The position numbers were made by a program, and so were the translations under genes. Shown in pieces: positions 1 through 7,565 of a stretch of DNA of 20,019 nt. How positions within the stretch are numbered: the stretch's first letter is position 1; each line of letters opens with the position of its first letter. Origin of the DNA: a virus; IMG/VR virus record IMGVR_UViG_3300020471_000299, positions 1-20,019 of that record; one strand, written 5' to 3'. The notes under the pieces were generated by a model. That model did not search any database. It saw nothing but the letters and a program-made list of their open reading frames with translations, and had not been told where the DNA came from.

Positions 1-1
1 T

Positions 2-1528
2 GGGCATGGGGCAGAAGTGGGAGACTTTGTTACTTTTGCAGGGTTTGTTACGCTAGGCGATGCTATAACAGCGGATGTGCTTAACACGGAGCATGAAATC
101 ACAGCTGTAACGTCAGCAAATGTATACACGTTCACAGCTACAGCCACAGCCACGGGTAGTGACTCAGGTAATGGCACGTCTGGAGCGAGTGAGACTGTGC
201 AATACCAAGAAAATATAGGTAAAGAAGGACAGACACCGCTAACAGGTTGGGGCGCAGGGGCTTGGAACGAAGCAGGTACAGCTTGGAATCAAGCAGGCAC
301 AACCACATTCGGTATTCGTTTATGGCATCAACAGAACTTTGGTGAAGACTTAGTGTTAGGGTTTGATGGCGGTAAATTATACACATGGGACGTTACCAAC
401 GGCATATCCACACGCGGTGTACTTGTATCTAGCTTGGCAGGTGCATCAGGAGTTCCCACCACACACAACAATGTAATCGTGTCTGATGTAAGTCGTTTTG
501 TTTTCTGTTTAGGTGTTAACCCAGTAGGAAGTTCTGATATAGATCCTTTACTTGTTCGGTGGTCTGACCAAGAAAGTTTAGTAGACTGGACACCTGCTGC
601 TACGAATCAAGCAGGTAGTTTACGTCTGTCACAGGGTTCAAAAATCGTAACAGGCGCAAACTCACGTCAGGCGGTGTTAATTTGGACAGACGCTGCATTA
701 TACAGCTTGCAATATGTCGGTGCGCCCATAGTATGGGGGGCTAACCTTGTTGGTGAGAACATATCTATAGCCTCTAAAAACGCTGTGGCGTATGCAAATG
801 GTATAGCTTACTGGATGGGTACAGATAAGTTCTATAAGTATGATGGTAGAACAGAAACACTAAAGTGTGACTTACGTCGCTATGTATTTAATGACTTTAA
901 TGAAGATCAGTACAAGCAGGTGTTTGCAGGCACAAACGAGTCGTTTAACGAGATATGGTGGTTCTATTGTGCAACGGGGTCAACCGTGCCAGACAGGTAT
1001 ATAATATACAACTATTCTGAAAATGTGTGGTATTTTGGTAACTTAACACGTACAGCATGGGTAGATTCAGGAGCAAGAGACCATCCACTTGCAGCGACTA
1101 CGTCAGGTAAGTTAGTAGAGCATGAGCAGGGGCTAGATGATAACGAGACAGGTACACCTGCAGCGATAACTGCGTTTATAACGTCTGCAGATTTTGATCT
1201 TGACGATGGACATAGATTGTTTTTAGTAAACAGAATCATGCCTGATGTAACTTTTGATGGTTCTACCATAGATAATCCGTCTGTAACGCTGACATTAGAC
1301 CCGCTAACGAACTCTGGATCGGGTATCAAGTCTACCCCGTCGGAAGGTGGAAACAGTAGTGGTACAGTAACACGTTCTGCTACGACCCCCGTAGAGGCAT
1401 TTACCAGTCAACTTGACGTACGTGTTAGGGGGCGACAGCTTAATTTAAAGATACAATCCAATGCTACAGGGGTGCAATGGCAGCTTGGCTCTCCTAGGTT
1501 GGATATGCGACCTGATGGGAGACGCTAA
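2..1528 (+). CDS. Tail/head-tail connector-like structural protein, 5' partial
   Basis: The frame is open to the left window edge: in-frame codons reading G-H-G-A-E precede the GTG at 17, and the G-H-G-x-x-V-G-D-x-V-T-F phrase is typical of the interior of such proteins. The gene therefore begins outside the window and GTG 17 is not the start. About 508 residues are visible. The protein is beta-rich with few charged helices and has no signal peptide or obvious membrane segment. Near its middle it has the pattern I-W-W-F-Y ... D-R-Y-I-I-Y-N-Y ... V-W-Y-F-G, then an H-E-x-G-L-D-D phrase and D-L-D-D-G-H. This pattern recurs in a large, poorly named family of tail or DNA-stabilisation proteins of marine podoviruses and P22-like phages. 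Its place just before small structural genes and ejection-type proteins fits a tail or connector role. The virion assignment is fairly safe; the exact role (gp10-like stabiliser, tail tube or other) is inference. Confidence 0.75.
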   Translation, partial: GHGAEVGDFVTFAGFVTLGDAITADVLNTEHEITAVTSANVYTFTATATATGSDSGNGTSGASETVQYQENIGKEGQTPLTGWGAGAWNEAGTAWNQAGTTTFGIRLWHQQNFGEDLVLGFDGGKLYTWDVTNGISTRGVLVSSLAGASGVPTTHNNVIVSDVSRFVFCLGVNPVGSSDIDPLLVRWSDQESLVDWTPAATNQAGSLRLSQGSKIVTGANSRQAVLIWTDAALYSLQYVGAPIVWGANLVGENISIASKNAVAYANGIAYWMGTDKFYKYDGRTETLKCDLRRYVFNDFNEDQYKQVFAGTNESFNEIWWFYCATGSTVPDRYIIYNYSENVWYFGNLTRTAWVDSGARDHPLAATTSGKLVEHEQGLDDNETGTPAAITAFITSADFDLDDGHRLFLVNRIMPDVTFDGSTIDNPSVTLTLDPLTNSGSGIKSTPSEGGNSSGTVTRSATTPVEAFTSQLDVRVRGRQLNLKIQSNATGVQWQLGSPRLDMRPDGRR

Positions 1529-1722
1529 TGAGTGTAGATCTAACAGATTATGACGTGCTTTTTCGCGCCCCTGCGTTACCACTACCAAGGGCAGAGTACA
1601 GTAGAGAAGAAGCTATGAAGCTAAATGATGCGTTACGTCTGTATTTTAACCAAATAGACGAGCAGTTTAGGAAGAATACGTTGAAAGAACAATCAGATGC
1701 ACAGGCGTGGTTTATTAGCTAA
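1528..1722 (+). CDS. Small phage structural-region protein (64 aa)
   Basis: This 64-residue protein has the central pattern L-P-x-P-R-x-E-Y-S ... L-x-x-A-L-R-L-Y-F-N-Q-I-D. Short proteins with an LRLYFNQ[LI]D core commonly sit next to tail genes in marine phages, but I know of no established function. The ATG shares one base with the upstream TAA (TAATG), so translation is probably coupled. The middle is predicted to be helical (about residues 24-50) and the C-terminus is short and polar. Conservation of the motif and its fit in an otherwise gapless gene string make it real. It could be a minor tail component or an assembly factor. Confidence 0.75.
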   Translation: MSVDLTDYDVLFRAPALPLPRAEYSREEAMKLNDALRLYFNQIDEQFRKNTLKEQSDAQAWFIS

Positions 1723-2042
1723 TGGCAAATAATTATAAAAACTCTAAAGTAGACCTCACAAGCACCAGTATAACCACGTTGTATACATGTCCTGCAAGCA
1801 CCACAGCTATCATGAAATCTATCTTGGTATCTGATGACTCAGGCAGTGGAGATACGATAACATTGACCATAACAAGTGGGTCAGACGTATTTAGTATATA
1901 TAAAGTAAAAGCTGTAGGTGCAAATGGCACAGTAGAGCTTCTGACAGCCCCTCTTGTTGTGCAAGCATCAGAGATACTAAAGGTAACAGCAGCAACAGCA
2001 AATAGACTACACGTGGTAGCAAGTTATTTGGAGATAACATAG
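1722..2042 (+). CDS. Small beta-rich virion protein (106 aa)
   Basis: The 106-residue protein is rich in Thr, Ser and Val and is predicted to be almost entirely beta strand, with repeated alternation such as S-G-D-T-I-T-L-T-I-T-S-G. It ends in L-H-V-V-A-S-Y-L-E-I. Small proteins of this character, with the theme S-x-T-x-L-Y-T-C-P near the N-terminus, are common in the tail region of marine phages and are usually annotated as structural or hypothetical. The start overlaps the preceding stop by one base (TAATG) and there is no strong Shine-Dalgarno sequence, so it probably relies on coupling. A decoration or tail-fibre-associated role is possible but not shown. No catalytic motif is visible. 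Confidence 0.7.
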   Translation: MANNYKNSKVDLTSTSITTLYTCPASTTAIMKSILVSDDSGSGDTITLTITSGSDVFSIYKVKAVGANGTVELLTAPLVVQASEILKVTAATANRLHVVASYLEIT

Positions 2043-2518
2043 TGGAGTTAAAAGACAGCAAGAAAGAGAAACTAAGTTATAACCAAGTGTTGTTTGGTGC
2101 TATAACAAACTTAAAGAGTTCAGGGCAGATACCAGAAGATGTTACCATGCGACAAGCTGCGGCTACAGTGCTTGAGGAGATAGGAAGCAAAAACGTGCAG
2201 ACGGTGCAGATAGGTAACAGCATATTTGTAGGTGTATTTAACCGTGAGAAAAATAATATGTATGTGCGAATATATAACATGGATGTAGGACGTAATCTTT
2301 TAGATAGTATGTATAGATATGGGGCGCATCTACAGAAGAAAGGTATAGCTTTTGCCAGTGCGTATATAGAGGATGAACGATTACTGCCAGGACTACGTGT
2401 GTTAAAGAAAAGATTTGAAGAAAAAGGCACAGGGTTTGACGTGGTGGAACTAGAAGAGGGTGACGGGTACGGCATGTTTGTAAAGTTTGGTAAAGAACCA
2501 TTGATGGAGGCTGCATAG
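2042..2518 (+). CDS. Unrecognised virion-module protein (158 aa)
   Basis: This is a mixed alpha/beta protein of 158 residues starting at a GTG that overlaps the previous TAG by one base (TAGTG). A GGAG element lies about ten bases upstream. The sequence divides into an N-terminal helical part (about 10-50, charged), a strand-rich middle (V-Q-T-V-Q-I-G-N-S-I-F-V-G-V-F), and a C-terminal part with a conserved-looking Y-R-Y-G-A-H-L-Q-K-K-G-I-A-F stretch followed by a charged helix and G-Y-G-M-F-V-K-F. I do not recognise the family. Its position just before the cell-wall-hydrolase ejection-type protein is where T7-like phages carry small internal-virion proteins, so an internal virion or chaperone role is a reasonable but unproven guess. 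Confidence 0.7.
   Translation: MELKDSKKEKLSYNQVLFGAITNLKSSGQIPEDVTMRQAAATVLEEIGSKNVQTVQIGNSIFVGVFNREKNNMYVRIYNMDVGRNLLDSMYRYGAHLQKKGIAFASAYIEDERLLPGLRVLKKRFEEKGTGFDVVELEEGDGYGMFVKFGKEPLMEAA
2506..2510 (+). promoter_or_regulatory. Ribosome-binding site of the 1131-aa gene
   Basis: A perfect GGAGG lies seven bases before the GTG at 2518, inside the 3' end of the preceding gene. It supports the non-ATG start, which also shares one base with the upstream TAG. Confidence 0.7.
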
Positions 2519-5500
2519 TGGGTGGTGTAGTTAAAGATATTGCTGATGGTATCGGAGATGTTGTACGCGGAGTTGGTGATACAGTTGCTGATGTGTTACG
2601 CCCTGTGGGCGAAGCCATACTACGTAGTGATGAAGTAAAAACTGTTGTAAATGTGGCAGCGGTGGCAACAGGTAATTCGTGGGCTGTGCCTATAATTAAC
2701 GGTGCAGACGCTATAGATGAGGGGGCTGACCCTGAAGACGTACTAAAAACTATTGTTATATCTACTGTAGCCGCAGGTGCAGCAGACGCTGTAGGAGAGG
2801 TAGCTGCTGAAGCTTTAACAGACAAAGTGGGATCTACTGTAGCTAACTTTGTGGCTGATACAGGTGTGAATGTAGTAACAAACGGTGGTGACATAGGAGC
2901 TGCTGTTTTTGATGCAGGACTAAAAGGCTCTCAAATTGTTTCTAATACAACCAACACCATAGTGGACTCTTTGGGCATAGACACTTCTACTGATCTGGGT
3001 AAGTCGTTAGATAAGTCCCTAAAAACGGGTATATCAGCAGAGATTATGGGCGAGGACGGTGTAAAGGCTGCATCCATATCCGCTATATCAGACACAATTA
3101 TCAATCCTGTGCTAGAAAAAGGAGACGAACTAACTCCTGAAGCTCTTGGAGACGTATCTAAACTTGTTTCTACAGCGTTGGTTGCAGGTGCAAAGGGCGA
3201 GAATGTTTATGATGCTATAAATCAAGAGTTGGGCAACACAGCCACAGCTGACCTACGCGACCTTGTAAAGACAAAAGTTAAAGACTTTATAGACCCTGTA
3301 GAAGAACTGCCTATGGATACAGGAGAGTTCTTAACTGAAGCAGTGTTACCTGATGCAGAGACACTAGATAAGTTTAAGGACAAACCAGATACAAGCGTCA
3401 CAGAAAAAGATCTACCTTATTCACCACAAAACTTACAATCTGATTTTATATCAGATGAGGTAAGACAAGAACTACTAGGCACTACAGGCATAGAACTAGG
3501 AAAGTCTTCAGATATAGCTAGACTTATAGATGAATATGAAAAGAGGACAGGCACTACTGGTGAGTTTTTAAAAACAGCAAGCTTACCCGATGTAGAAAAA
3601 TTTAAAAAAGCCTTATCTGAAGCAGAAATATTATACGATCCAAAAACTTTTAAAGGACCCACAGGAGCAGGTATAGGACCTGAAACGACCGATGATGATT
3701 TTAAGAGTCAATTGGCAGGTATACTAGGAGAAGAAACTCCCAAGGTAAGTGAAGTAAGTAAAAGAATAATAGATGACGCAAAGAAGAATCTAGCAGGGTT
3801 TGGTTTTAGTGTGTCTTCAGGAACTTTAGAAGCTATTGCATTGCAAGTAGAAGGCACTGCAAATATTGGCGATGCGACTGTAAATAAATTTAGAGAACTA
3901 TTCGATAAAGACCCTACCAGATTTCTTAGAGATAAAACAGGTAACGTGGTTGCTTGGTTAGACGGTGCAAGTAAAGACCAAAAAGAAAAAATTAGTGGAG
4001 ATTTACTAAGAAGAAGGCGTGATGCTTTACCTGCTGAAGGTATGGAATTTACCACAGCCCTTCCTGGAGGTGAAAAAGCGTTAGATATGAAAGGGAGACC
4101 TTATGGCACGGACAAGTTTGCCACATTTTTAAACGCTTCTGAAGAGTTTGGTGATGTATTTACAGATGTGACAGTTCTTTTTTTAACTGGGCCTATATTA
4201 GGACCTGCGATAACTACCGCCCTTGGTGTAGCTGAAGGACAGGCAGATTCATCACGAAGGTTAGATCAAGAAATACAAAAAGCGATTGATGATGGAACGT
4301 TAGCAGAAAATGTGGGGTGGCAGACCATGTTAGCTGACGCTAAAGGAAACACTTTTGAAGAGAAATCAAAAAATGCCAAAGAAGCTCTGAAGAAACAATT
4401 TTTTAAATACACTCTAGCAGCTGGTGGTTTAGAAGCCGTTGGAGATCTCGTGACTGCAAAGGCAGCTCTTGGGACTTTAAATGTAAAAACCATTGGTGAT
4501 TTGTATACTAAACTAACTCCCAAACAACGAAAAGCCATAGGAATACCTGTAAATATAACTGCAGCGACTGGGGTTGGTGGACTTACCGAAGCAGGTCAAA
4601 CAGCAATAACTGAAAAAGCTTTGAGAGATTTTGGCATCTATCCAAAAACAGAAACTGGAGCATCATTTCTTTTAGGTGCAGCAGGGCAGGGTGGAGCTGT
4701 ATCGGTAGCTAACACTTTAAGTGGCATAAATGATGCGTTAACATCAAAGTATGAAAAAGGCACGTTAAGTTTAGAAGACAGAAATTACGTAGAGAATGAG
4801 ATACTAGCCCCTGAAGGTGAGTTTGTAGGCACTCCAACTGCGCCAGTCAGTGTGACAGAAACCGCACAAGTTGATACTGTGAGTAAAGATATATCAGCCG
4901 CAGACAAAGAGGCTTGGATACGTACCATAATAGGTGAGGCTGCAGGTGAGTCCGATGCAGGGCAGGCAGCAGTGGCGCACACTATACTAAACAGGTATAA
5001 AGATGGTGGTTTTGGAGATACCTTAACAAAAGTTGTAAAAGCTCCATATCAGTTCTCCACCTATAATAGTTTAGATCAAGGTGGTAACACGTTACACCAA
5101 AAGAGTAAAAGTAGTCCTGAGTACAAAAGAGCTGAAAAACTTGTAAATGACATACTAAAAGGTAAAGTCAAAGACCCTACAGAGGGAGCTACGCACTACT
5201 GGAACCCTGATGTGGCTAATCCATCTTGGGGCGACCAATTACTATCTGAACACAAAAGTGGTGGAACAAAGATAGATAGTCACATATTTGGAGGTAACAC
5301 AGGTTCTGCAGACACAATAGATGTAGCAGAAGTTTCTGACAACATAGATAAAAAACCTACAACTAAAGAATCTACAACTCCTACAATAACTGCCGATGTG
5401 TTAGATACAGGTCAGATAGATGCAGAACCAGAAACAGATATATCCGCAGAAGTAGTAGCTGATATACTAAACAAACCTACAAATTTTGTTACCGACTCTG

Positions 5501-5913
5501 ATATAGATGTAGTTACAGACGCTGTGGCTTCTCTTGAAACGGCTACAGATACTGCCACCGACACAGCTACAGATACCGCCATAGATACCGCTATACAAAC
5601 AGCTACGGATACAAGTATTACCACACCTTCTTTTGTTTCTCCGTCTCCTTCTAACCAAGGAATTGCACAGCTTGCAGGTGCAAGACAAGTCACGTTAGAT
5701 CCACCAGAAGTAGCAGAAATAGATTATTTGTATGATTTTGGTAGTATTTTTGCTAATCCAGAGCAAGAAAAGTTGTTTACTAGCCCTTATAAAAACTTTA
5801 CTACTGAAACAGATGTGTTTGATAATTTTAATAATGATGCTAGAATGACCAGAACCACTCCGTATGAGCGAACAACAGAAGAAATACTAAATATATTAAG
5901 AGGTGTAGCATAA
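2518..5913 (+). CDS. Large virion protein with SleB-type cell-wall hydrolase domain
   Basis: This 1131-residue protein probably opens peptidoglycan during DNA entry. Residues 1-110 are Gly/Ala/Val-rich with amphipathic stretches, and 550-572 form one hydrophobic segment that could be membrane-active. A Hydrolase_2 (SleB/CwlJ-like) domain spans about residues 795-915. It shows W-I-R-T-I-I-G-E-A-A-G-E with E807 as the likely catalytic Glu, then G-Q-A-A-V-A-H-T-I-L-N-R, P-Y-Q-F-S and G-A-T-H-Y-W-N-P ... W-G-D. This family cleaves the glycan strand in bacterial spore-cortex and cell-wall enzymes. Residues 1009-1032 are a six-fold T/D-rich four-residue repeat. A motif T-G-E-F-L-x-x-A-x-L-P-D occurs twice (about 268 and 347). 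There is no signal peptide, so it is more likely packaged in the virion than secreted as an endolysin. The GTG start has a GGAGG Shine-Dalgarno sequence. The domain call is strong; the ejection role comes from size and context. Confidence 0.85.
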   Translation: MGGVVKDIADGIGDVVRGVGDTVADVLRPVGEAILRSDEVKTVVNVAAVATGNSWAVPIINGADAIDEGADPEDVLKTIVISTVAAGAADAVGEVAAEALTDKVGSTVANFVADTGVNVVTNGGDIGAAVFDAGLKGSQIVSNTTNTIVDSLGIDTSTDLGKSLDKSLKTGISAEIMGEDGVKAASISAISDTIINPVLEKGDELTPEALGDVSKLVSTALVAGAKGENVYDAINQELGNTATADLRDLVKTKVKDFIDPVEELPMDTGEFLTEAVLPDAETLDKFKDKPDTSVTEKDLPYSPQNLQSDFISDEVRQELLGTTGIELGKSSDIARLIDEYEKRTGTTGEFLKTASLPDVEKFKKALSEAEILYDPKTFKGPTGAGIGPETTDDDFKSQLAGILGEETPKVSEVSKRIIDDAKKNLAGFGFSVSSGTLEAIALQVEGTANIGDATVNKFRELFDKDPTRFLRDKTGNVVAWLDGASKDQKEKISGDLLRRRRDALPAEGMEFTTALPGGEKALDMKGRPYGTDKFATFLNASEEFGDVFTDVTVLFLTGPILGPAITTALGVAEGQADSSRRLDQEIQKAIDDGTLAENVGWQTMLADAKGNTFEEKSKNAKEALKKQFFKYTLAAGGLEAVGDLVTAKAALGTLNVKTIGDLYTKLTPKQRKAIGIPVNITAATGVGGLTEAGQTAITEKALRDFGIYPKTETGASFLLGAAGQGGAVSVANTLSGINDALTSKYEKGTLSLEDRNYVENEILAPEGEFVGTPTAPVSVTETAQVDTVSKDISAADKEAWIRTIIGEAAGESDAGQAAVAHTILNRYKDGGFGDTLTKVVKAPYQFSTYNSLDQGGNTLHQKSKSSPEYKRAEKLVNDILKGKVKDPTEGATHYWNPDVANPSWGDQLLSEHKSGGTKIDSHIFGGNTGSADTIDVAEVSDNIDKKPTTKESTTPTITADVLDTGQIDAEPETDISAEVVADILNKPTNFVTDSDIDVVTDAVASLETATDTATDTATDTAIDTAIQTATDTSITTPSFVSPSPSNQGIAQLAGARQVTLDPPEVAEIDYLYDFGSIFANPEQEKLFTSPYKNFTTETDVFDNFNNDARMTRTTPYERTTEEILNILRGVA
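5542..5613 (+). repeat. Six tandem 12-bp units, in frame
   Basis: Six imperfect copies of a 12-base unit close to GCTACAGATACT encode A-T-D-T, A-T-D-T, A-T-D-T, A-I-D-T, A-I-Q-T and A-T-D-T. The array lies between the cell-wall hydrolase domain and the conserved C-terminal end of the 1131-aa protein, so it is probably a flexible linker. Because the unit is a multiple of three, copy number can change without breaking the frame. Confidence 0.85.
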
Positions 5914-6674
5914 TGTCTTCATGGTGGGAAAAAGTAACAGGCGCATTTAAACCTGCATCCACGGGTTCTTCGTATATGAGTAGCAACTATGAAAAAGAGG
6001 CAGGTATAAATCCTGATACTGGAGGCATATTAAGTGGTTTATTATACACAAAAAATCCGAAAACAGGTGTATCTGAGTTTGATTATAACAAAGTAGCAGG
6101 GTTAGCAGGGTTAGCAGGAAGTGCGTTTGGTTTGTTTCCTAGCAGTCAGCCTGTAACAGGGTATCAAGGTGAGATACCCAGATATAGAGCTGTTAGGTCA
6201 CGAGTTCCTGGTACATTTGACCCTGATAGAAGGGCTGGAAGTGGCGGACAAAGGTATTTTTCAGATATGCAGTTCGTATCTGCTGAAGATGCCCCAGCCG
6301 CTATGGAAGCCGCAGCTACAGAAGCAAAAGGGCTACAAGCTGTAAATTTAGCTAATCCTGCCCAAGATAGGACAGCAAAAATGTTCATGGCAGAGGGCGG
6401 TATAGCCACAGCAAAAAAGAAACCGAGGTATCTAGATGGGGACACTGATGGTATGGCGGACGAAGTACCTGCTATGATAGACAACGAACAACCTGCCATG
6501 TTAAGTGATGGTGAGTTTGTAATCCCTGCAGACGTTGTTAGCCATTTAGGTAATGGTAACTCTGATGCAGGTGCAAAAGTGTTAGAAGAGATGATGGATG
6601 AAGTTAGGATAGCAAGAACAGGAACCAAGAAACAAGCTCCTGAAATTGACCCTGAAGACTTCTTACCAACGTAG
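5913..6674 (+). CDS. Virion protein with GG...LSDGEFVIPA module (253 aa)
   Basis: The 253-residue protein starts with a W-W-E-K-V amphipathic segment and has a Gly/Ala/Leu hydrophobic patch near 60-75. From about residue 159 it carries the ordered motifs M-A-E-G-G-I, R-Y-L-D-G-D-T-D-G-M-A-D-E-V-P-A, M-L-S-D-G-E-F-V-I-P-A and H-L-G-N-G-N-S-D-A-G-A, followed by a charged helix. This block is very common in marine podovirus proteins of unknown function. The G-x-x-D-x-x-P-A-x-L-S-x-G-E-F-V-I phrase also occurs near the C-terminus of many tape-measure proteins. The ATG shares a base with the upstream TAA and a GAGGTG element precedes it. A structural or internal virion role is inferred from family distribution and neighbours. 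The mechanism is unknown. Confidence 0.8.
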   Translation: MSSWWEKVTGAFKPASTGSSYMSSNYEKEAGINPDTGGILSGLLYTKNPKTGVSEFDYNKVAGLAGLAGSAFGLFPSSQPVTGYQGEIPRYRAVRSRVPGTFDPDRRAGSGGQRYFSDMQFVSAEDAPAAMEAAATEAKGLQAVNLANPAQDRTAKMFMAEGGIATAKKKPRYLDGDTDGMADEVPAMIDNEQPAMLSDGEFVIPADVVSHLGNGNSDAGAKVLEEMMDEVRIARTGTKKQAPEIDPEDFLPT

Positions 6675-6683
6675 GAGAATATT

Positions 6684-7565
6684 ATGGCAGCATCAGACGC
6701 AACAGCTAATGTAGGTGGATTAACCAGTCAGCCTTTAGCAAGAGAGTCTTCACTATCTTCATATATAGGTCCTTATGTAACGGAGATGTTAGGTAGAGGG
6801 GCGGGTATAGCGAGTGAACCATATCAAGCATATATGGGTCCTCTCACCGCTGGGACTTCTGATCTACAAGAAAAAGGTTTTCAAGGATTAGCAGGGCTTA
6901 ACATACCCACAGAACAGATGGGTGCATTTACTCCCCAAACATTTACAGGTGGTATAGCCACACAATATATGAATCCATTTTTAGAGGCTGCTTTAGCACC
7001 ACAACTGGCAGAAGCTAGAAGACAATCCGACATATCTGCTCTTGCTGATAGATCAAGGCTTACAAAAGCAGGCGCATTTGGTGGTGGTAGACAAGCCATA
7101 ATAGATGCTGAAAGAGACAGAAATCTACAGCAGAACTTAGCGGCTATTACAGGTAAGGGGTATTCAGACGCATTTAGTCAAGCTATGAAACAGTTTAATG
7201 TTGAACAAGACAGAGAACGAGGCGTACAAGAAGATGTAAACAAGTTTGGACTTGCAGCTCTTGGAGATCAGTTAGACGCAGGTGCGATACAAAGAGGCAT
7301 AGAGTCTGAAGGTATACTTGCTGACCGAGAACAATTTATTGAGGAGCGTGACTTCCCATACAAGCAAGTACAGTACATGCAGTCGTTACTACAAGGATTG
7401 CCACTAGCCACACAATCTGTAACATATGCACAACCTACATTCTTAGAGCAGTTAAGGGCTGACTCTGGTGATACTATGGCGTTACTGGCAAGCATTTTTG
7501 GTACAACTGATAAACCAAATCCTAGTTCAAATGCTAAAGATTATCTAAGGGAGTTAATATCATGA
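6684..7565 (+). CDS. Conserved phage structural protein (293 aa)
   Basis: This 293-residue, mostly helical protein contains the ordered phrases Y-M-N-P-F ... A-A-L-A-P-Q, then G-A-F-G-G-G-R-Q-A-I-I-D-A-E, and G-Y-S-D-A-F-S-Q-A-M-K-Q-F-N-x-E-Q (about residues 95-180). This string is a recurrent signature of an unnamed structural family in small marine phages. It has no signal peptide or membrane segment. An AGGAG Shine-Dalgarno sequence sits in the nine-base gap before the ATG, the first junction here that is not fused. The 3' end overlaps the next gene by four bases (ATGA). Its place among large internal-virion-type genes suggests an internal or tail-associated virion part. I cannot name a function. 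Confidence 0.78.
   Translation: MAASDATANVGGLTSQPLARESSLSSYIGPYVTEMLGRGAGIASEPYQAYMGPLTAGTSDLQEKGFQGLAGLNIPTEQMGAFTPQTFTGGIATQYMNPFLEAALAPQLAEARRQSDISALADRSRLTKAGAFGGGRQAIIDAERDRNLQQNLAAITGKGYSDAFSQAMKQFNVEQDRERGVQEDVNKFGLAALGDQLDAGAIQRGIESEGILADREQFIEERDFPYKQVQYMQSLLQGLPLATQSVTYAQPTFLEQLRADSGDTMALLASIFGTTDKPNPSSNAKDYLRELIS

Noticed and set aside
17-1528. GTG at 17 as the start of the first gene
   Set aside because: The frame stays open to the window edge and the upstream codons continue a family-like phrase, so the gene is 5' truncated by the window.
2238-2894. 218-aa reading frame on the - strand
   Set aside because: It spans two well-supported + strand genes, is rich in Ser/Thr/Ala from antisense of Gly/Asp/Val codons, and has no motif.
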